From: Pseudopedobacter sp037968815 | GTDB lineage: Bacteria > Bacteroidota > Bacteroidia > Sphingobacteriales > Sphingobacteriaceae | DNA: 64,000 bases | Reading direction: 5' to 3' | Assembly (NCBI GenBank): GCA_037968815.1 | Contig: JBBKWF010000011.1 | Location: 434,001-498,000, forward strand | Part shown: positions 17,132 to 26,331 of the stretch, piece after piece | Position numbering within the stretch: position 1 is the first letter of the stretch | How the letters are laid out: each line of letters starts with the position of its first letter | The notes under the pieces: generated by a model | Databases searched by the model: none | What the model was told of the DNA's origin: nothing | Seen by the model: only the letters and a program-made list of their open reading frames with translations | Position numbers and translations under genes: made by a program

Positions 17132-17884
17132 ATGAAAGAAGAAGGCCCTAAGGTTCAAAAATTGAAATATGTCCTTAAGCAAATATCAAAACAGAAAGGA
17201 GAGTCAACACTTATTGAACTTATTGATTATTCCTTTTTCGAATTTGAGAGCTATTGGAGTTATAAAGGCTCAGCAAAAGACTGTAAGCTTAAAATTTTTT
17301 TAAGATCAGATATTTACGCTAAAAATTACGATTTTAAAAAAGATTTACAAGAAATCGTCAAAGCCCGGGTAAATAATTCTACCAATGATTTTTGTGTAAT
17401 CTTAACCGAAATCCTTCCGGATTATGATAAACTTGAAATTATCTCGTTAGAAATTAAACCAGTATATACAGAATGGGAGGAAATAAATTTAAATCAACAA
17501 AAGCTCATTGAAACCTTACAAAGAAGCAACGATTCTTTAGATTACCAAGCTATTGGAAACCTATCAAGAACTATAATGGATAAATTAGCAAGGAAAGTAT
17601 TTAATCCTGACATACATGTCGCAGAAGATCCATCTATCGAGCTTCATAATGGAAAGTACAAAAATCAGTTAAATACTTATATATATCATGGCTTACAAGG
17701 ACAGTCAAATAAAAATTTGAGAAAATTAGCTCAATCAACCATTGAGTTTGTAGGCAATTCAATTGATTTAATGAATGCTACTACACATAAGTTAAATACT
17801 GAAAAACATTTTGCAGAACTTTGCGTAATTAGTGCTTTAAGTGCAATTAACATAATTAAGACAATAAGTGACTTAAAAAAATAA
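17132..17884 (+). CDS. Unknown orphan protein with possible HEPN-like C-terminal helical domain
   Basis: I do not recognise this 250-residue protein. It has no signal peptide or membrane helix. The N-terminal half (about 1-125) is mixed alpha/beta and Lys/Glu-rich; the C-terminal half (about 135-250) is helical, with LSRTIMDKLARKVFNP, then MNATTHK near residue 215 and a hydrophobic final helix. The pattern of a conserved His after a polar helix recalls helical modules at the C-termini of abortive-infection and HEPN-type proteins, but this is a resemblance only. It has no operon partners and low-information flanks of about 220 bases on each side, suggesting an accessory gene. Confidence 0.55.
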   Translation: MKEEGPKVQKLKYVLKQISKQKGESTLIELIDYSFFEFESYWSYKGSAKDCKLKIFLRSDIYAKNYDFKKDLQEIVKARVNNSTNDFCVILTEILPDYDKLEIISLEIKPVYTEWEEINLNQQKLIETLQRSNDSLDYQAIGNLSRTIMDKLARKVFNPDIHVAEDPSIELHNGKYKNQLNTYIYHGLQGQSNKNLRKLAQSTIEFVGNSIDLMNATTHKLNTEKHFAELCVISALSAINIIKTISDLKK

Positions 17885-18115
17885 TACTCATGAAGACTCA
17901 AACAGAGTAACTAAAAACTCTAGAAATTTAAGTTATTTTGGGTTATTCACTAGCTTTAGTAATCAAGCATATTATCTAGTTTAATTTAACTGAATTTTTT
18001 TTCGGTAATAAAGTCACTGAAAACTGAATAAACATCACAACTCATCGTTCTTTGAACTGAATTTCTAACTGTATATAACTTTTCGAAAAGCATACAAGGT
18101 TCTATTCAATCTTAA

Positions 18116-20827
18116 TTACTGCAACTTATACTCAAAAACAGATCGAGCAATATTACCGTTTATATCAACTCCTTCTAAAACCACTCTATAAGGACCTTTA
18201 TCATCGCTATTGTAAAATTCGAAGCTTCCTTTTCCAGTTTTATCAGTTAAAATAATCGGGTTCCAATAAATGGTGGTACGGTAATCTGTAAACTGTAAAC
18301 TTGTTTTTGGTCCCGAATATTTAGGTACGTAAAAATGTCTCTCTTCACTATAACCTTTTGGTTTAATGGTAAGCACATTATTTGGAGGAAACAGCTCTTT
18401 TAGCTGATCCTTACTCATTTTTACTTTTTTAATCTCTTTCATGTTTATCACAACAACACCTAAGGTACTATTACGCTGGTTAATCCCTGAAAGTCCATCG
18501 CTGTTAAAAACCTCAATTGAAGCAATTCCATTTGGATCGATACTTGAAAGATAATTAACATCAACTGGCATCCCATCAATATAAATTTCTATAGGTGTTT
18601 TGTTCCCTTGATTATATGTTTTTGATAAATAAAGTTGATAATCTATATAAATAAGTCCCGCCATACTTAAACAGTTGGTCAAAATATTACAGCCTTGAAA
18701 TTGATCTCCCGAAACTTCTCTATCTGGTTGCATACTAAGTCCACTTAAAGCACTATGATCACTGTGACTAGGCTTTTTCACCGCCTCGGCTTTTACAACC
18801 ACCTCTTGTAGCATAAAAGCACTACGACGTTCAATTTTACTATTTGCCAAATAAGCACTCATAAAACTATCCATGTTTAGCACATTGGATGGGCGGTTAA
18901 TGTTTCTGATTAATGATGGATAAGTTTCACCGTCAACCATGATTCTAATATCTTTAGAGTTTACGTTATTTCTAGCGTTGATGATAACTTCTGACGAGTC
19001 TTTGAATATCAAATTTCTAAACTCAAAACGTCCTTCTTTATCTGTTGTACCCGTTAAGCTAAAGTGTTTATCAGGAATTTGGAACAGCAAACGAGCTTTT
19101 TCCCAAGGCATACCCTCTTTTCTTCTTATGGTTCCGGTAACATCAATTCCTTGTTCGGGAAGTACTTTTAAAACAGGAGCTTTGCCTTCTGCAATATCAG
19201 AATAAGAAAAACTGCTATAACCCTGGGTAATTAACAAATTATCTAAATCTGCCGCCCTATTGGGATTCTTTGCGTTAAAATAATAATTAGGTTCCTCTAT
19301 ATAACCTAAAATGTAAGAGCTTAATAATAGATTGCTATAAATAGTTGGCTCTTTGTTTTCATCATAAGGGACTTTTGCTACGTTAAAAACAGAAACAGAA
19401 TAATTACCCTGACCTGGATCTAAACCACCCACACTTTCTAAATTAAACTTGATTTTTTGACGACCCTTATAAGCTGCAAAATCTGGTTTCAGATCTATTT
19501 TAACGAAATCTCTTCTTTTTATGAAAGTTAAACGCTCGGCATACGGTTTATAATCTGGTCTTAAAACAGATACCTGTAATAACCCGTTCGGCAAATTATC
19601 AGTAGGTAATATTATAGTGTAAGTTTTCAAACGTAAAACACTTTGAGCGGCGTAAAACAATGAATTACCATTTTGCGCAACTATATAAAATGCCTGATTT
19701 TTATTTTTCTCTAAAAAACTATCTGTAGTATTAATTTTAATATAAACACTATCGTTTTGCTGCGTTACAGCTAGGCTCATGCCATCATTAGTAACAGCAG
19801 GTAACTTAACGTCTTTTTTAACACCGTTAGCATACGTTACTTTTGCGGTGTAGTTTTCGCCTAATTTGGGGGTAAAAGTAAAATTACCCATACCTAAATG
19901 CTGTGACTTAAATTGAGCAACTTCTTTTCCGCTCTGGTCAACAACAAGCCCCTTAACATCCACACCCAATCCATTTGAATTGATTGCTTTAAAGCCGATT
20001 TTTGTTTCAATACCGCTTAATAAATTCCCTCCTTCTGCAAAAAACTGAATGTCGTTTTCTAAGATGGAAGTTTTAAGATTAAAGTCTTTATTCAGTATTT
20101 TTCTATCGCCCACATCAACAGATGTACTTAACACACCACTACTTATTGCGATTTTATTAGAACTACTAAAATCTAAATTAATAGCGCCATTAGCATCTGT
20201 GGTTTCTTTACCGCGGGCAACTCTTGTAAAATCGGCATTTACCTCCCAGCTTACTTTTTTATCTGCCAAAGGTTTGCCATTGGCATCCTTATAAACAATT
20301 TTGGTCTTTACTTTTTGCCCTTTATCATCAATACTGCCATCAAAAGTGATATTGGTGATTAACTCTTTGCTAAGTGCATTACCTACATATATGTTTTTCG
20401 AGAAAAAGTAATCAGCATCTCGGTTCAACATCCATTTTGTAAAGGCTCTTACATGGTAATTACCTTCTTTGAAGTTAGGATAAGGAAACACAAAGCTTCC
20501 TGTGGCAACACTACTTTCTAACGGTAATTTTAAACTAGTTACCAAAGAATCTCTATCGCTAATTAACTCAACATATAAGATTTTACTAATTGGCGATGGC
20601 ACATTTAATCCCGTTGTAGCATAAGCTTTAAACCAAGCTGTATCTCCAACGGCATAGTAAGGCTTATCAAATTGTAGGTGTACCTTTTCTATAGGGTAAG
20701 TTGTTGCAATTTCTGCTTTTTTCTTCGCTAGTTCTGCTAAAGGGACATCTTGTGCTTTTAATAAATTTGTACTAATGCTTAAAGCACAAATCAATAAGGT
20801 ATAAAGGGCTATTCTTAATTTGCTCAT
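18116..20827 (-). CDS. MG2-domain and TonB-plug-domain secreted protein
   Basis: This 903-residue exported protein (signal peptide about 1-25) begins with a macroglobulin MG2-like domain (EKVHLQFDKPYYAVGDTAWF, about 45-145) and continues with further beta-sandwich modules, including a carboxypeptidase-regulatory-like one near 560-625. Near the C-terminus is a segment like the plug of TonB receptors (IEIYIDGMPVDVNYL ... GIASIEVFNSD, about 740-800), but no beta-barrel follows. Such MG2-plug proteins are common and uncharacterised in Bacteroidota; they may assemble at the outer membrane or take part in protein capture. It is a single gene without visible partners. Confidence 0.8.
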   Translation of the reverse strand: MSKLRIALYTLLICALSISTNLLKAQDVPLAELAKKKAEIATTYPIEKVHLQFDKPYYAVGDTAWFKAYATTGLNVPSPISKILYVELISDRDSLVTSLKLPLESSVATGSFVFPYPNFKEGNYHVRAFTKWMLNRDADYFFSKNIYVGNALSKELITNITFDGSIDDKGQKVKTKIVYKDANGKPLADKKVSWEVNADFTRVARGKETTDANGAINLDFSSSNKIAISSGVLSTSVDVGDRKILNKDFNLKTSILENDIQFFAEGGNLLSGIETKIGFKAINSNGLGVDVKGLVVDQSGKEVAQFKSQHLGMGNFTFTPKLGENYTAKVTYANGVKKDVKLPAVTNDGMSLAVTQQNDSVYIKINTTDSFLEKNKNQAFYIVAQNGNSLFYAAQSVLRLKTYTIILPTDNLPNGLLQVSVLRPDYKPYAERLTFIKRRDFVKIDLKPDFAAYKGRQKIKFNLESVGGLDPGQGNYSVSVFNVAKVPYDENKEPTIYSNLLLSSYILGYIEEPNYYFNAKNPNRAADLDNLLITQGYSSFSYSDIAEGKAPVLKVLPEQGIDVTGTIRRKEGMPWEKARLLFQIPDKHFSLTGTTDKEGRFEFRNLIFKDSSEVIINARNNVNSKDIRIMVDGETYPSLIRNINRPSNVLNMDSFMSAYLANSKIERRSAFMLQEVVVKAEAVKKPSHSDHSALSGLSMQPDREVSGDQFQGCNILTNCLSMAGLIYIDYQLYLSKTYNQGNKTPIEIYIDGMPVDVNYLSSIDPNGIASIEVFNSDGLSGINQRNSTLGVVVINMKEIKKVKMSKDQLKELFPPNNVLTIKPKGYSEERHFYVPKYSGPKTSLQFTDYRTTIYWNPIILTDKTGKGSFEFYNSDDKGPYRVVLEGVDINGNIARSVFEYKLQ

Positions 20828-21213
20828 AAATTTTAATTCCGAATTTTAAATTTACCCTTTTAAATAAGTTTGTGGCAAATAATCTGAAAATTTTAGGTTT
20901 TTTAACATTTGGAGGATGTTTTTTAGGATTTTGGAGGGTGATGATTGTTTCTTCACGCCGTCAGTTCGAAAAGAGATACGAGGAGAAATCTGTAAGTGAT
21001 GGAACTTGAACTCTTTTTTTAACGTAGTTCACATAGGCTTGTGCCCAATATCATTAAGTTAAGAAAATCTCCCGTCACGTTGAGGTACGAAACGTCTCTC
21101 TCGCAAATTCTGATCATAGATTTTGACACCTATTTGTGAGATGTTTCACTATCGTTCAACATGACGGTATGAATAAAAAAACACACCTATCAGTCTCTAT
21201 CAAAACTTGAACA
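20828..21213. other. Gene-free spacer containing a dispersed hairpin repeat
   Basis: About 390 bases without a credible gene lie between the MG2/plug gene start and the terminator of the flavin reductase. The only structured part is the imperfect inverted repeat at 21071-21167. The remainder has no promoter box or RNA fold that I can support. Confidence 0.6.
21071..21167. repeat. Dispersed intergenic hairpin repeat, copy 1
   Basis: The left arm, beginning CCCGTCACGTTGAGGTACG, is imperfectly complementary to the right arm GAGATGTTTCACTATCGTTC plus AACATGACGG (21138-21167). The arms would fold into a long hairpin. The right arm recurs almost identically at 48633-48667 (33 of 35 positions), in another intergenic spacer. 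It resembles a REP/MITE-like palindromic element; I see no coding capacity. Confidence 0.7.
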
Positions 21214-21240
21214 TAAAAAAAGGAGCTAAAAGCTCCTTTA
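21214..21240 (-). terminator. Terminator of the flavin reductase transcript
   Basis: AAAGGAGCT, a 3-base loop, and AGCTCCTTT are followed by T residues on the minus strand, 30 bases after the reductase stop codon. The 9-bp perfect stem is a standard intrinsic terminator. Confidence 0.8.
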
Positions 21241-21269
21241 AATACTATTTTCACTGTTTTCAACAAAAA

Positions 21270-21938
21270 CTATTTTTCAAAAACCAAGCCTTCTGCTTTT
21301 GCACCCAATTTTTTCAAAGTAGATAAAACATCTTTTGTAAAACCAGCCGGACCGCAAACATAGAATTGTTGGTTAAAGTCTTTAATGTGCGTTTTTAAAT
21401 ACTCTTCGTCTATTCTACCAACAGGTAATTCTGGTTGGTTTTGTTGTGTAATGGTATTGATAAACCGACCGCCCAACATACTTTTTAACTCTTCGAAACA
21501 AATTATCTCGTCTTCAAACTTATTAGAACAGATTAAGTTGTTTTTACCCAATTGTCCTTTTTTATTTAAATCTCTAAAAATGGAAAGAAACGGAGTTACC
21601 CCTGCTCCACCAGCAATAAAAACACCTTCACCTTTATAGTTTATAGTGCCCCAAGCATCGCCAATTTCAAACTCATCGCCAGGAGCAATTGTTGAAATTC
21701 TTTTGGTTACACCTTGATGGTCTTCATAGGTTTTTATGGTAAATTCAAGATAATCATCTTGAGGTAAACAGGTGAAACTAAAGGGTCGTTTTTCATTCTC
21801 CCAGCCTTCGTACTGTAAAGAAATTTCTGTTGATTGACCAGGTGTAAAACTGTAGTTTTTTGGTTTTTCAGTTCTAATTCTGAAAACGTGTGTTACTAAA
21901 GGAGTAACTTCTGTGATTTTTACTTTGTAGTTTGCCAT
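21270..21938 (-). CDS. FAD/NAD(P)-binding flavodoxin/ferredoxin reductase-like protein
   Basis: This protein is about 222 residues long. I chose the start at 21938 (MANYKVKITEV), since the frame extends upstream to 22010 only by overlapping the ABC gene and adds residues foreign to the family. The FAD-binding beta-barrel contains RPFSFT (about 51-56) and the NAD(P) domain contains AGGAGVTPFLSI (about 109-120) and YVCGPAGF near the C-terminus. There is no Fe-S Cys motif, so it is a single-module reductase passing electrons between NAD(P)H and a separate carrier. It is 31 bases downstream of the ABC ATPase, likely co-transcribed but probably unrelated in function. Confidence 0.88.
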   Translation of the reverse strand: MANYKVKITEVTPLVTHVFRIRTEKPKNYSFTPGQSTEISLQYEGWENEKRPFSFTCLPQDDYLEFTIKTYEDHQGVTKRISTIAPGDEFEIGDAWGTINYKGEGVFIAGGAGVTPFLSIFRDLNKKGQLGKNNLICSNKFEDEIICFEELKSMLGGRFINTITQQNQPELPVGRIDEEYLKTHIKDFNQQFYVCGPAGFTKDVLSTLKKLGAKAEGLVFEK

Positions 21939-21969
21939 AGTGATATAAGGCAAACAATAACCCTGCCGA

Positions 21970-23685
21970 TTAAACTTTAGCTCTTGATGAAATTCCTCTC
22001 GGGATAGCATTTACCAACCCTTTTGTATATTCTTTTTGTGGACGCTCATATATATCTTCGGGATAACCAATTTCTTCAATTTCGCCACGGTTCATTACCA
22101 TCATTCTATCTGCAATATGTTTTACCACCGCCATATCATGAGAAATAAATATATAAGTCAAATTAAATTCTGTCTGTAAATCTTTCAGCAGGTTTAAAAC
22201 TTGGGCTTGTACCGAAACATCTAATGCAGAAACTGCTTCATCGCAGATAATAAGTTTAGGTTTTAAAGCCAAAGCTCTAGCAATCACTATTCTTTGTCGT
22301 TGTCCCCCAGAAAACTCATGTGGATAACGATTAAAATGTTCTGCTTTTAAACCCACTTTTTCTAACAAATCAATAATATAAGCTTTACGCTCTTCGGCTG
22401 ATTTTAAAATATTGTGGACAATTAATGGCTCCGTTAATGCAAAACCGATAGTTTTAACCGGGTTTAACGATGAGTATGGATCCTGAAAAATGATTTGGAT
22501 ATCTTTTCTTAACGGACGCATCTGCTTTGCATCAAAACTAGAAATATCATGATTTTCAAATATTATTTTCCCTGAGCTTGGCTCAATTAGTTTTAATATG
22601 GTGCGACTTAAAGTTGTTTTCCCACAGCCAGATTCGCCTACCAATCCAAATGTCTCTCCCGGAAAAACTTCAAAACTTACGCCGTTTACCGCTTTTGTAT
22701 ATTCTTTTTTAGTAGAAAATAAACTGCCTTTTTTCAAAAACCAAGTGTGTAGATTTTCTATTTTCAGTAAAGGTTCTTGTTGATAAAGTTGTTTTCTTTT
22801 TACTGCGACAACCTCTGGCGTTAAAGTATATTTTTCTTTTAACTCATTTACACCTAAACCTCCCGAAACGAAATCACTGATGGTTGGCAACCTACTCAAT
22901 TGTAAATCTGGCGAAGGCCTGCAAGCCAACAACCCTTTAGTATAAGGGTGCTGTGGATTTAAAAACACCTTGTTTACATCTCCTTGCTCCACTATTTTGC
23001 CGTTACGCATTACCAAAATTTGGTCGGCTATTTCTCCAATTACTGCTAAATCATGCGAGATAAAAATCAAGCTCATGTTCCGCTCATTTTTCAGCTTCAG
23101 CAACAGTTCTAAAATGCTTTTTTGTACAGTTACATCTAAAGCGGTAGTTGGCTCGTCAGCAATTAACACATCGGGATTACAAGCCAAGGCCATAGCAATC
23201 ATTACGCGTTGCTTTTGTCCGCCCGAAAGTTCATGCGGAAATTTATTGAATGTATAAGCTGGTTCTGGCAGTTTTACTTCCTCAAAAAGTTGGATGGTAC
23301 GTTGTTTTGCAGTTTGTTCATCAACTTTTTGGTGCAGAATAATGCTTTCGGTGATTTGCTTTCCGCATTTCATTACTGGGTTTAAGGAAGTCATCGGTTC
23401 CTGAAAAATCATCCCGATGCGGTTCCCTCTAAATGTCTGCATTAGCTGTTCGGGCAAATTCAGCAAATCGGTATCATTAAATAAAACCTCGCCAGTAATT
23501 ACTGCATTCGGAGGTAATAATCGCATCAATGCTAAAGAACTAACAGATTTTCCAGACCCTGATTCGCCGACCAAACCAATAATTTCGCCTTTATTTAACT
23601 CAAAACTTATCCCATCAACAACCTTAACTAATCCGTTTTCAGTGTTAAAATCAATATTTAAATTTTCTATAAGGAGTTGTGGCAT
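21970..23685 (-). CDS. Fused dipeptide/oligopeptide ABC ATPase (DppD-DppF type)
   Basis: This 571-residue cytoplasmic protein has two complete ABC ATPase domains in one chain. Domain 1 has GESGSGKS (about 40-47), LSGGQKQR and ADEPTTALDV; domain 2 has GESGCGKT (about 350), FSGGQRQR and CDEAVSALDV. Each domain is followed by the oligopeptide-transporter C-terminal extension (HPYTKGLL in the first, QKEYTKGLV in the second). This is the YejF/GsiA-like arrangement for importing peptides or nickel-type ligands. No permease or binding-protein gene is adjacent, which is common in Bacteroidota. The stop of the upstream exonuclease abuts its start, so they form an operon. Confidence 0.92.
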   Translation of the reverse strand: MPQLLIENLNIDFNTENGLVKVVDGISFELNKGEIIGLVGESGSGKSVSSLALMRLLPPNAVITGEVLFNDTDLLNLPEQLMQTFRGNRIGMIFQEPMTSLNPVMKCGKQITESIILHQKVDEQTAKQRTIQLFEEVKLPEPAYTFNKFPHELSGGQKQRVMIAMALACNPDVLIADEPTTALDVTVQKSILELLLKLKNERNMSLIFISHDLAVIGEIADQILVMRNGKIVEQGDVNKVFLNPQHPYTKGLLACRPSPDLQLSRLPTISDFVSGGLGVNELKEKYTLTPEVVAVKRKQLYQQEPLLKIENLHTWFLKKGSLFSTKKEYTKAVNGVSFEVFPGETFGLVGESGCGKTTLSRTILKLIEPSSGKIIFENHDISSFDAKQMRPLRKDIQIIFQDPYSSLNPVKTIGFALTEPLIVHNILKSAEERKAYIIDLLEKVGLKAEHFNRYPHEFSGGQRQRIVIARALALKPKLIICDEAVSALDVSVQAQVLNLLKDLQTEFNLTYIFISHDMAVVKHIADRMMVMNRGEIEEIGYPEDIYERPQKEYTKGLVNAIPRGISSRAKV

Positions 23686-24390
23686 TTAATCGGCGTAAGT
23701 AATTTGTTCTTCAGTAAGTGTTGGTAAACCTTTAAATTTTTGCAAAAGTCGGGCAGTGGTTACTACGTCTTTTTGGCAATAGTTTTTTATTCGATTAAGA
23801 TCTTTCTGTTGCCAATAAACATCGCCAACCATGCTTCCATCTATATCATCTTTTGGTGTAGGAATATCAAAAACCGAAGCTAAAAGATTCAAAGAGGTAT
23901 AATGTTTATAATCGCCGAATTTCCAAAGTTCAAGGGTATCTAAGTGGGTAATTTCCCAAGGCTTTTTGCCAGACAACTCCAACTGCGGTGGAATTTGAAA
24001 ACCATTTATCAATAATCTTCTACAGATATATGGGTAATCAAACTCTTTCCCATTATGGGCGCATAAAGAAAGGTGCTTTGGCTGTGTGTCTAACAGTTTC
24101 AGAAAGTCAGAGAGCAACTCTTTCTCATCATCGCTGTAATATGATTTTACCCTAAAACTCTTATTATTAGCAAACATACCGACAGAAATACAAACTATCT
24201 TACCGAACTCCGCCCAAATGCCTGCTCTTGTATAAAAATCTTCGGCACTTTCCTCGCTTTTACGCTGATAAGCAGTTTTTAAATCCCACAAATGTTTCTT
24301 GTTTTCCGGCAATTCATTAAAACTTGAATATTGCGGAACGGTTTCAATATCTAAAACCAAAACGTCTAATAAATCTACGTGACCTAGCAT
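23686..24390 (-). CDS. Predicted 3'-5' exonuclease, PolB-like (PF10108 type)
   Basis: This 234-residue cytoplasmic protein has a ribonuclease H-like DEDD exonuclease fold. The first acidic pair sits in VLDIETVPQ (Asp14, Glu16), the middle motif in LCAHNGKEFDYPYI, and the last in IKNYCQKDVVTTARL (Asp), as in the proofreading domain of family B polymerases. There is no polymerase domain, as is normal for this stand-alone family. A DNA repair or RNA processing role is likely but unproven. The gene ends next to the ABC ATPase start and lies 47 bases after bioD in the same direction, so bioF-bioD-exonuclease-ABC may be read together. Confidence 0.85.
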   Translation of the reverse strand: MLGHVDLLDVLVLDIETVPQYSSFNELPENKKHLWDLKTAYQRKSEESAEDFYTRAGIWAEFGKIVCISVGMFANNKSFRVKSYYSDDEKELLSDFLKLLDTQPKHLSLCAHNGKEFDYPYICRRLLINGFQIPPQLELSGKKPWEITHLDTLELWKFGDYKHYTSLNLLASVFDIPTPKDDIDGSMVGDVYWQQKDLNRIKNYCQKDVVTTARLLQKFKGLPTLTEEQITYAD

Positions 24391-24437
24391 AAGTGAATTT
24401 ACACTTTATTTGACAATATATAGGAAAGCATAAACTG

Positions 24438-25055
24438 CTACCAATTAAATTTTAGTTTATCAGCAGATGCTTTCACATTTGCGCTATTAATTTGAGTTAA
24501 AACAGGAATATTGGCAATTACCTTTAAACCCGTCATTTTTATAATGATATTTTCTGTTGCCTCGTTTGTTTCTCCATTAAAAATAATTCCTGCAATTGGA
24601 ATATTTCTACTTTTTAAAGCCTCTACCGAAAGTAAAGTATGGTTAATGCTCCCTAAATAGTTTTTAGAAACCAGAACAACTTCTAAACCCAGTTTTTTAA
24701 TTAAATCAATGATTAAATCTTGGTTATTCAACGGAACCATTAAACCGCCTGCACCTTCAACAATTAAGTTATTTTGGGTTTCAGGTAAATTGATAGAGTC
24801 TAACTCGATTTTCACTCCATCCAGTTCCGCAGAATAATGTGGCGAAAAAGGTTTTGTTAGCTGATACGCTTCCGGATGAAATTTACTAGTAGTGTTACTT
24901 ACCAAGTTTCTAACCTTTATGGTATCAGATTGGTTCAGTTCTCCGGATTGTATCGGCTTCCAATAATCTGCTTTTAAATGTTCCGTTAAAATTGCCGAAA
25001 CAATTGTTTTCCCTATCTCGGTTCCAATGCCGGTTACAAAATATTTTTTAGTCAT
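24438..25055 (-). CDS. bioD: Dethiobiotin synthase
   Basis: This 205-residue cytoplasmic enzyme catalyses the ATP-dependent carboxylation of 7,8-diaminopelargonate to dethiobiotin, the penultimate step of biotin synthesis. The N-terminal P-loop TGIGTEIGKT (8-17) and the block VEGAGGLMVPL are the family signature. Its start overlaps the end of bioF by 8 bases, so translation is coupled. bioA and bioB are not in the window, so the pathway is split. The length is slightly short of the E. coli enzyme, but all core motifs are present. Confidence 0.95.
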   Translation of the reverse strand: MTKKYFVTGIGTEIGKTIVSAILTEHLKADYWKPIQSGELNQSDTIKVRNLVSNTTSKFHPEAYQLTKPFSPHYSAELDGVKIELDSINLPETQNNLIVEGAGGLMVPLNNQDLIIDLIKKLGLEVVLVSKNYLGSINHTLLSVEALKSRNIPIAGIIFNGETNEATENIIIKMTGLKVIANIPVLTQINSANVKASADKLKFNW

Positions 25056-26169
25056 TATTTAAATTGAGTTGACTACTTAATTCATAAATTTCTGCTTTGG
25101 TATTGTGTGCATGCAAACAAATCCGCAAGCGTTCTTTCCCTTTTGCTACCGTTGGGCTCAAAATAGCTTTTACATTAAATCCATTTTTCTGCAGTTCTAA
25201 GGCCAGTTTTTTACAAGCTTCGTTTCCTGGAACTAGTACACTCTGGATCGCACTTTCACTTGGTAAAATATCCATTTTGTTTCCACGATTTGAGCGGGCA
25301 AAAAGTGCAATATTCTCTTTTAACACTTTCCGTTCTTCAGTTTTAGGCAATTCATCATACCCCACAGCAACACAAGCCAAAGCCGAGTAAGGCAAAGCAG
25401 TGGTATAAATAAAAGATCTTGCAAAGTTGATCAGGTACTGGCGTAACAATGCAGATCCCACAACGGCTGCACCATGGCAACCCAAAGCTTTCCCGAAAGT
25501 ATAAATGCGAGCAAAAACTTTATCTTGTAAATTTAATTGTTGTGTTAAACCCTCTCCGTTTTTGCCAAAAACACCTAAAGCATGTGCCTCATCTACAATT
25601 AAATTGGCATTATACTTTTCAACGAGTTCACTAATTTCTGTGAGTGGCGCACAATCGCCATCCATAGAAAAAACACTTTCGGTAACCACAAAAATATTGC
25701 CTTTGCTCTGTTTTAGTTTTTCTTCTAAAGCTTTTAAATCGTTATGCGGAAATGTGTAGCGATTTGCCAAACTCAACCTTGCACCATCAATTAAACTGGC
25801 ATGGATTAATTCATCACATATAATGGTATCACCCCGTTGCGCAATGCAAGAAAGCAAACCCACATTAGCATCATAACCCGAATTAAAAATTAATCCCGCT
25901 TCCGCTTGATGAAAATCCGCTATTTTTTGTTCTAATTCTTCGGTGAATTTTGTATTCCCAGATATTAAGCGAGAACCTGTTGCCCCATTTTTATAATTAG
26001 GATGTGCATCTAAAAGCACTTGAATTTTTTGTTTATGGCTAAAGCTTTGTGCAAAACTTAGGTAATCGTTCGAGCAAAAATCAGCTAAACCTTCAGGATG
26101 TTGATATAACTCCCTCAATGAATTTTGCTGTTGCCTTTCCTGTAGTTTCTGCTGTAAAAAATCTTCCAA
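25048..26169 (-). CDS. bioF: 8-amino-7-oxononanoate synthase
   Basis: This 373-residue PLP enzyme condenses pimeloyl-thioester with L-alanine to 8-amino-7-oxononanoate. Fold type I features are visible: the GSRLISGN block, SGYDANVGLL, VTESVFSMDGD, IVDEAHALGVFG (Asp of the PLP ring contact) and the Schiff-base lysine in YTFGKALGCHG (Lys227). 2-amino-3-ketobutyrate CoA ligase is the closest alternative, but the 8-base overlap with bioD settles the role. It is the first gene of the bioFD operon, with a promoter box at 26208. Confidence 0.95.
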   Translation of the reverse strand: MEDFLQQKLQERQQQNSLRELYQHPEGLADFCSNDYLSFAQSFSHKQKIQVLLDAHPNYKNGATGSRLISGNTKFTEELEQKIADFHQAEAGLIFNSGYDANVGLLSCIAQRGDTIICDELIHASLIDGARLSLANRYTFPHNDLKALEEKLKQSKGNIFVVTESVFSMDGDCAPLTEISELVEKYNANLIVDEAHALGVFGKNGEGLTQQLNLQDKVFARIYTFGKALGCHGAAVVGSALLRQYLINFARSFIYTTALPYSALACVAVGYDELPKTEERKVLKENIALFARSNRGNKMDILPSESAIQSVLVPGNEACKKLALELQKNGFNVKAILSPTVAKGKERLRICLHAHNTKAEIYELSSQLNLNND

Positions 26170-26207
26170 AAGATGGTTTGTTTAGCTCCTTTTAAGCGGT
26201 AATCAAT

Positions 26208-26215
26208 CAAATATA
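26208..26215 (-). promoter_or_regulatory. Putative bioFD promoter -7 box (TATATTTG)
   Basis: The octamer is an exact match to TAnnTTTG on the minus strand, 39 bases upstream of the bioF ATG. No convincing -33 TTTG is present. I see no palindrome around it that would mark a BirA/BioR-type operator. Confidence 0.5.
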
Positions 26216-26331
26216 AAGTTTTGGAATTAAAAAATTATAAATGTGATTTTAGAAAAGAGCAAACAGCAGTATTCTTAAAACCTTTACAAAATACGCACCG
26301 TCAAAAACATTAATTTTATTAATTTGCAAAC

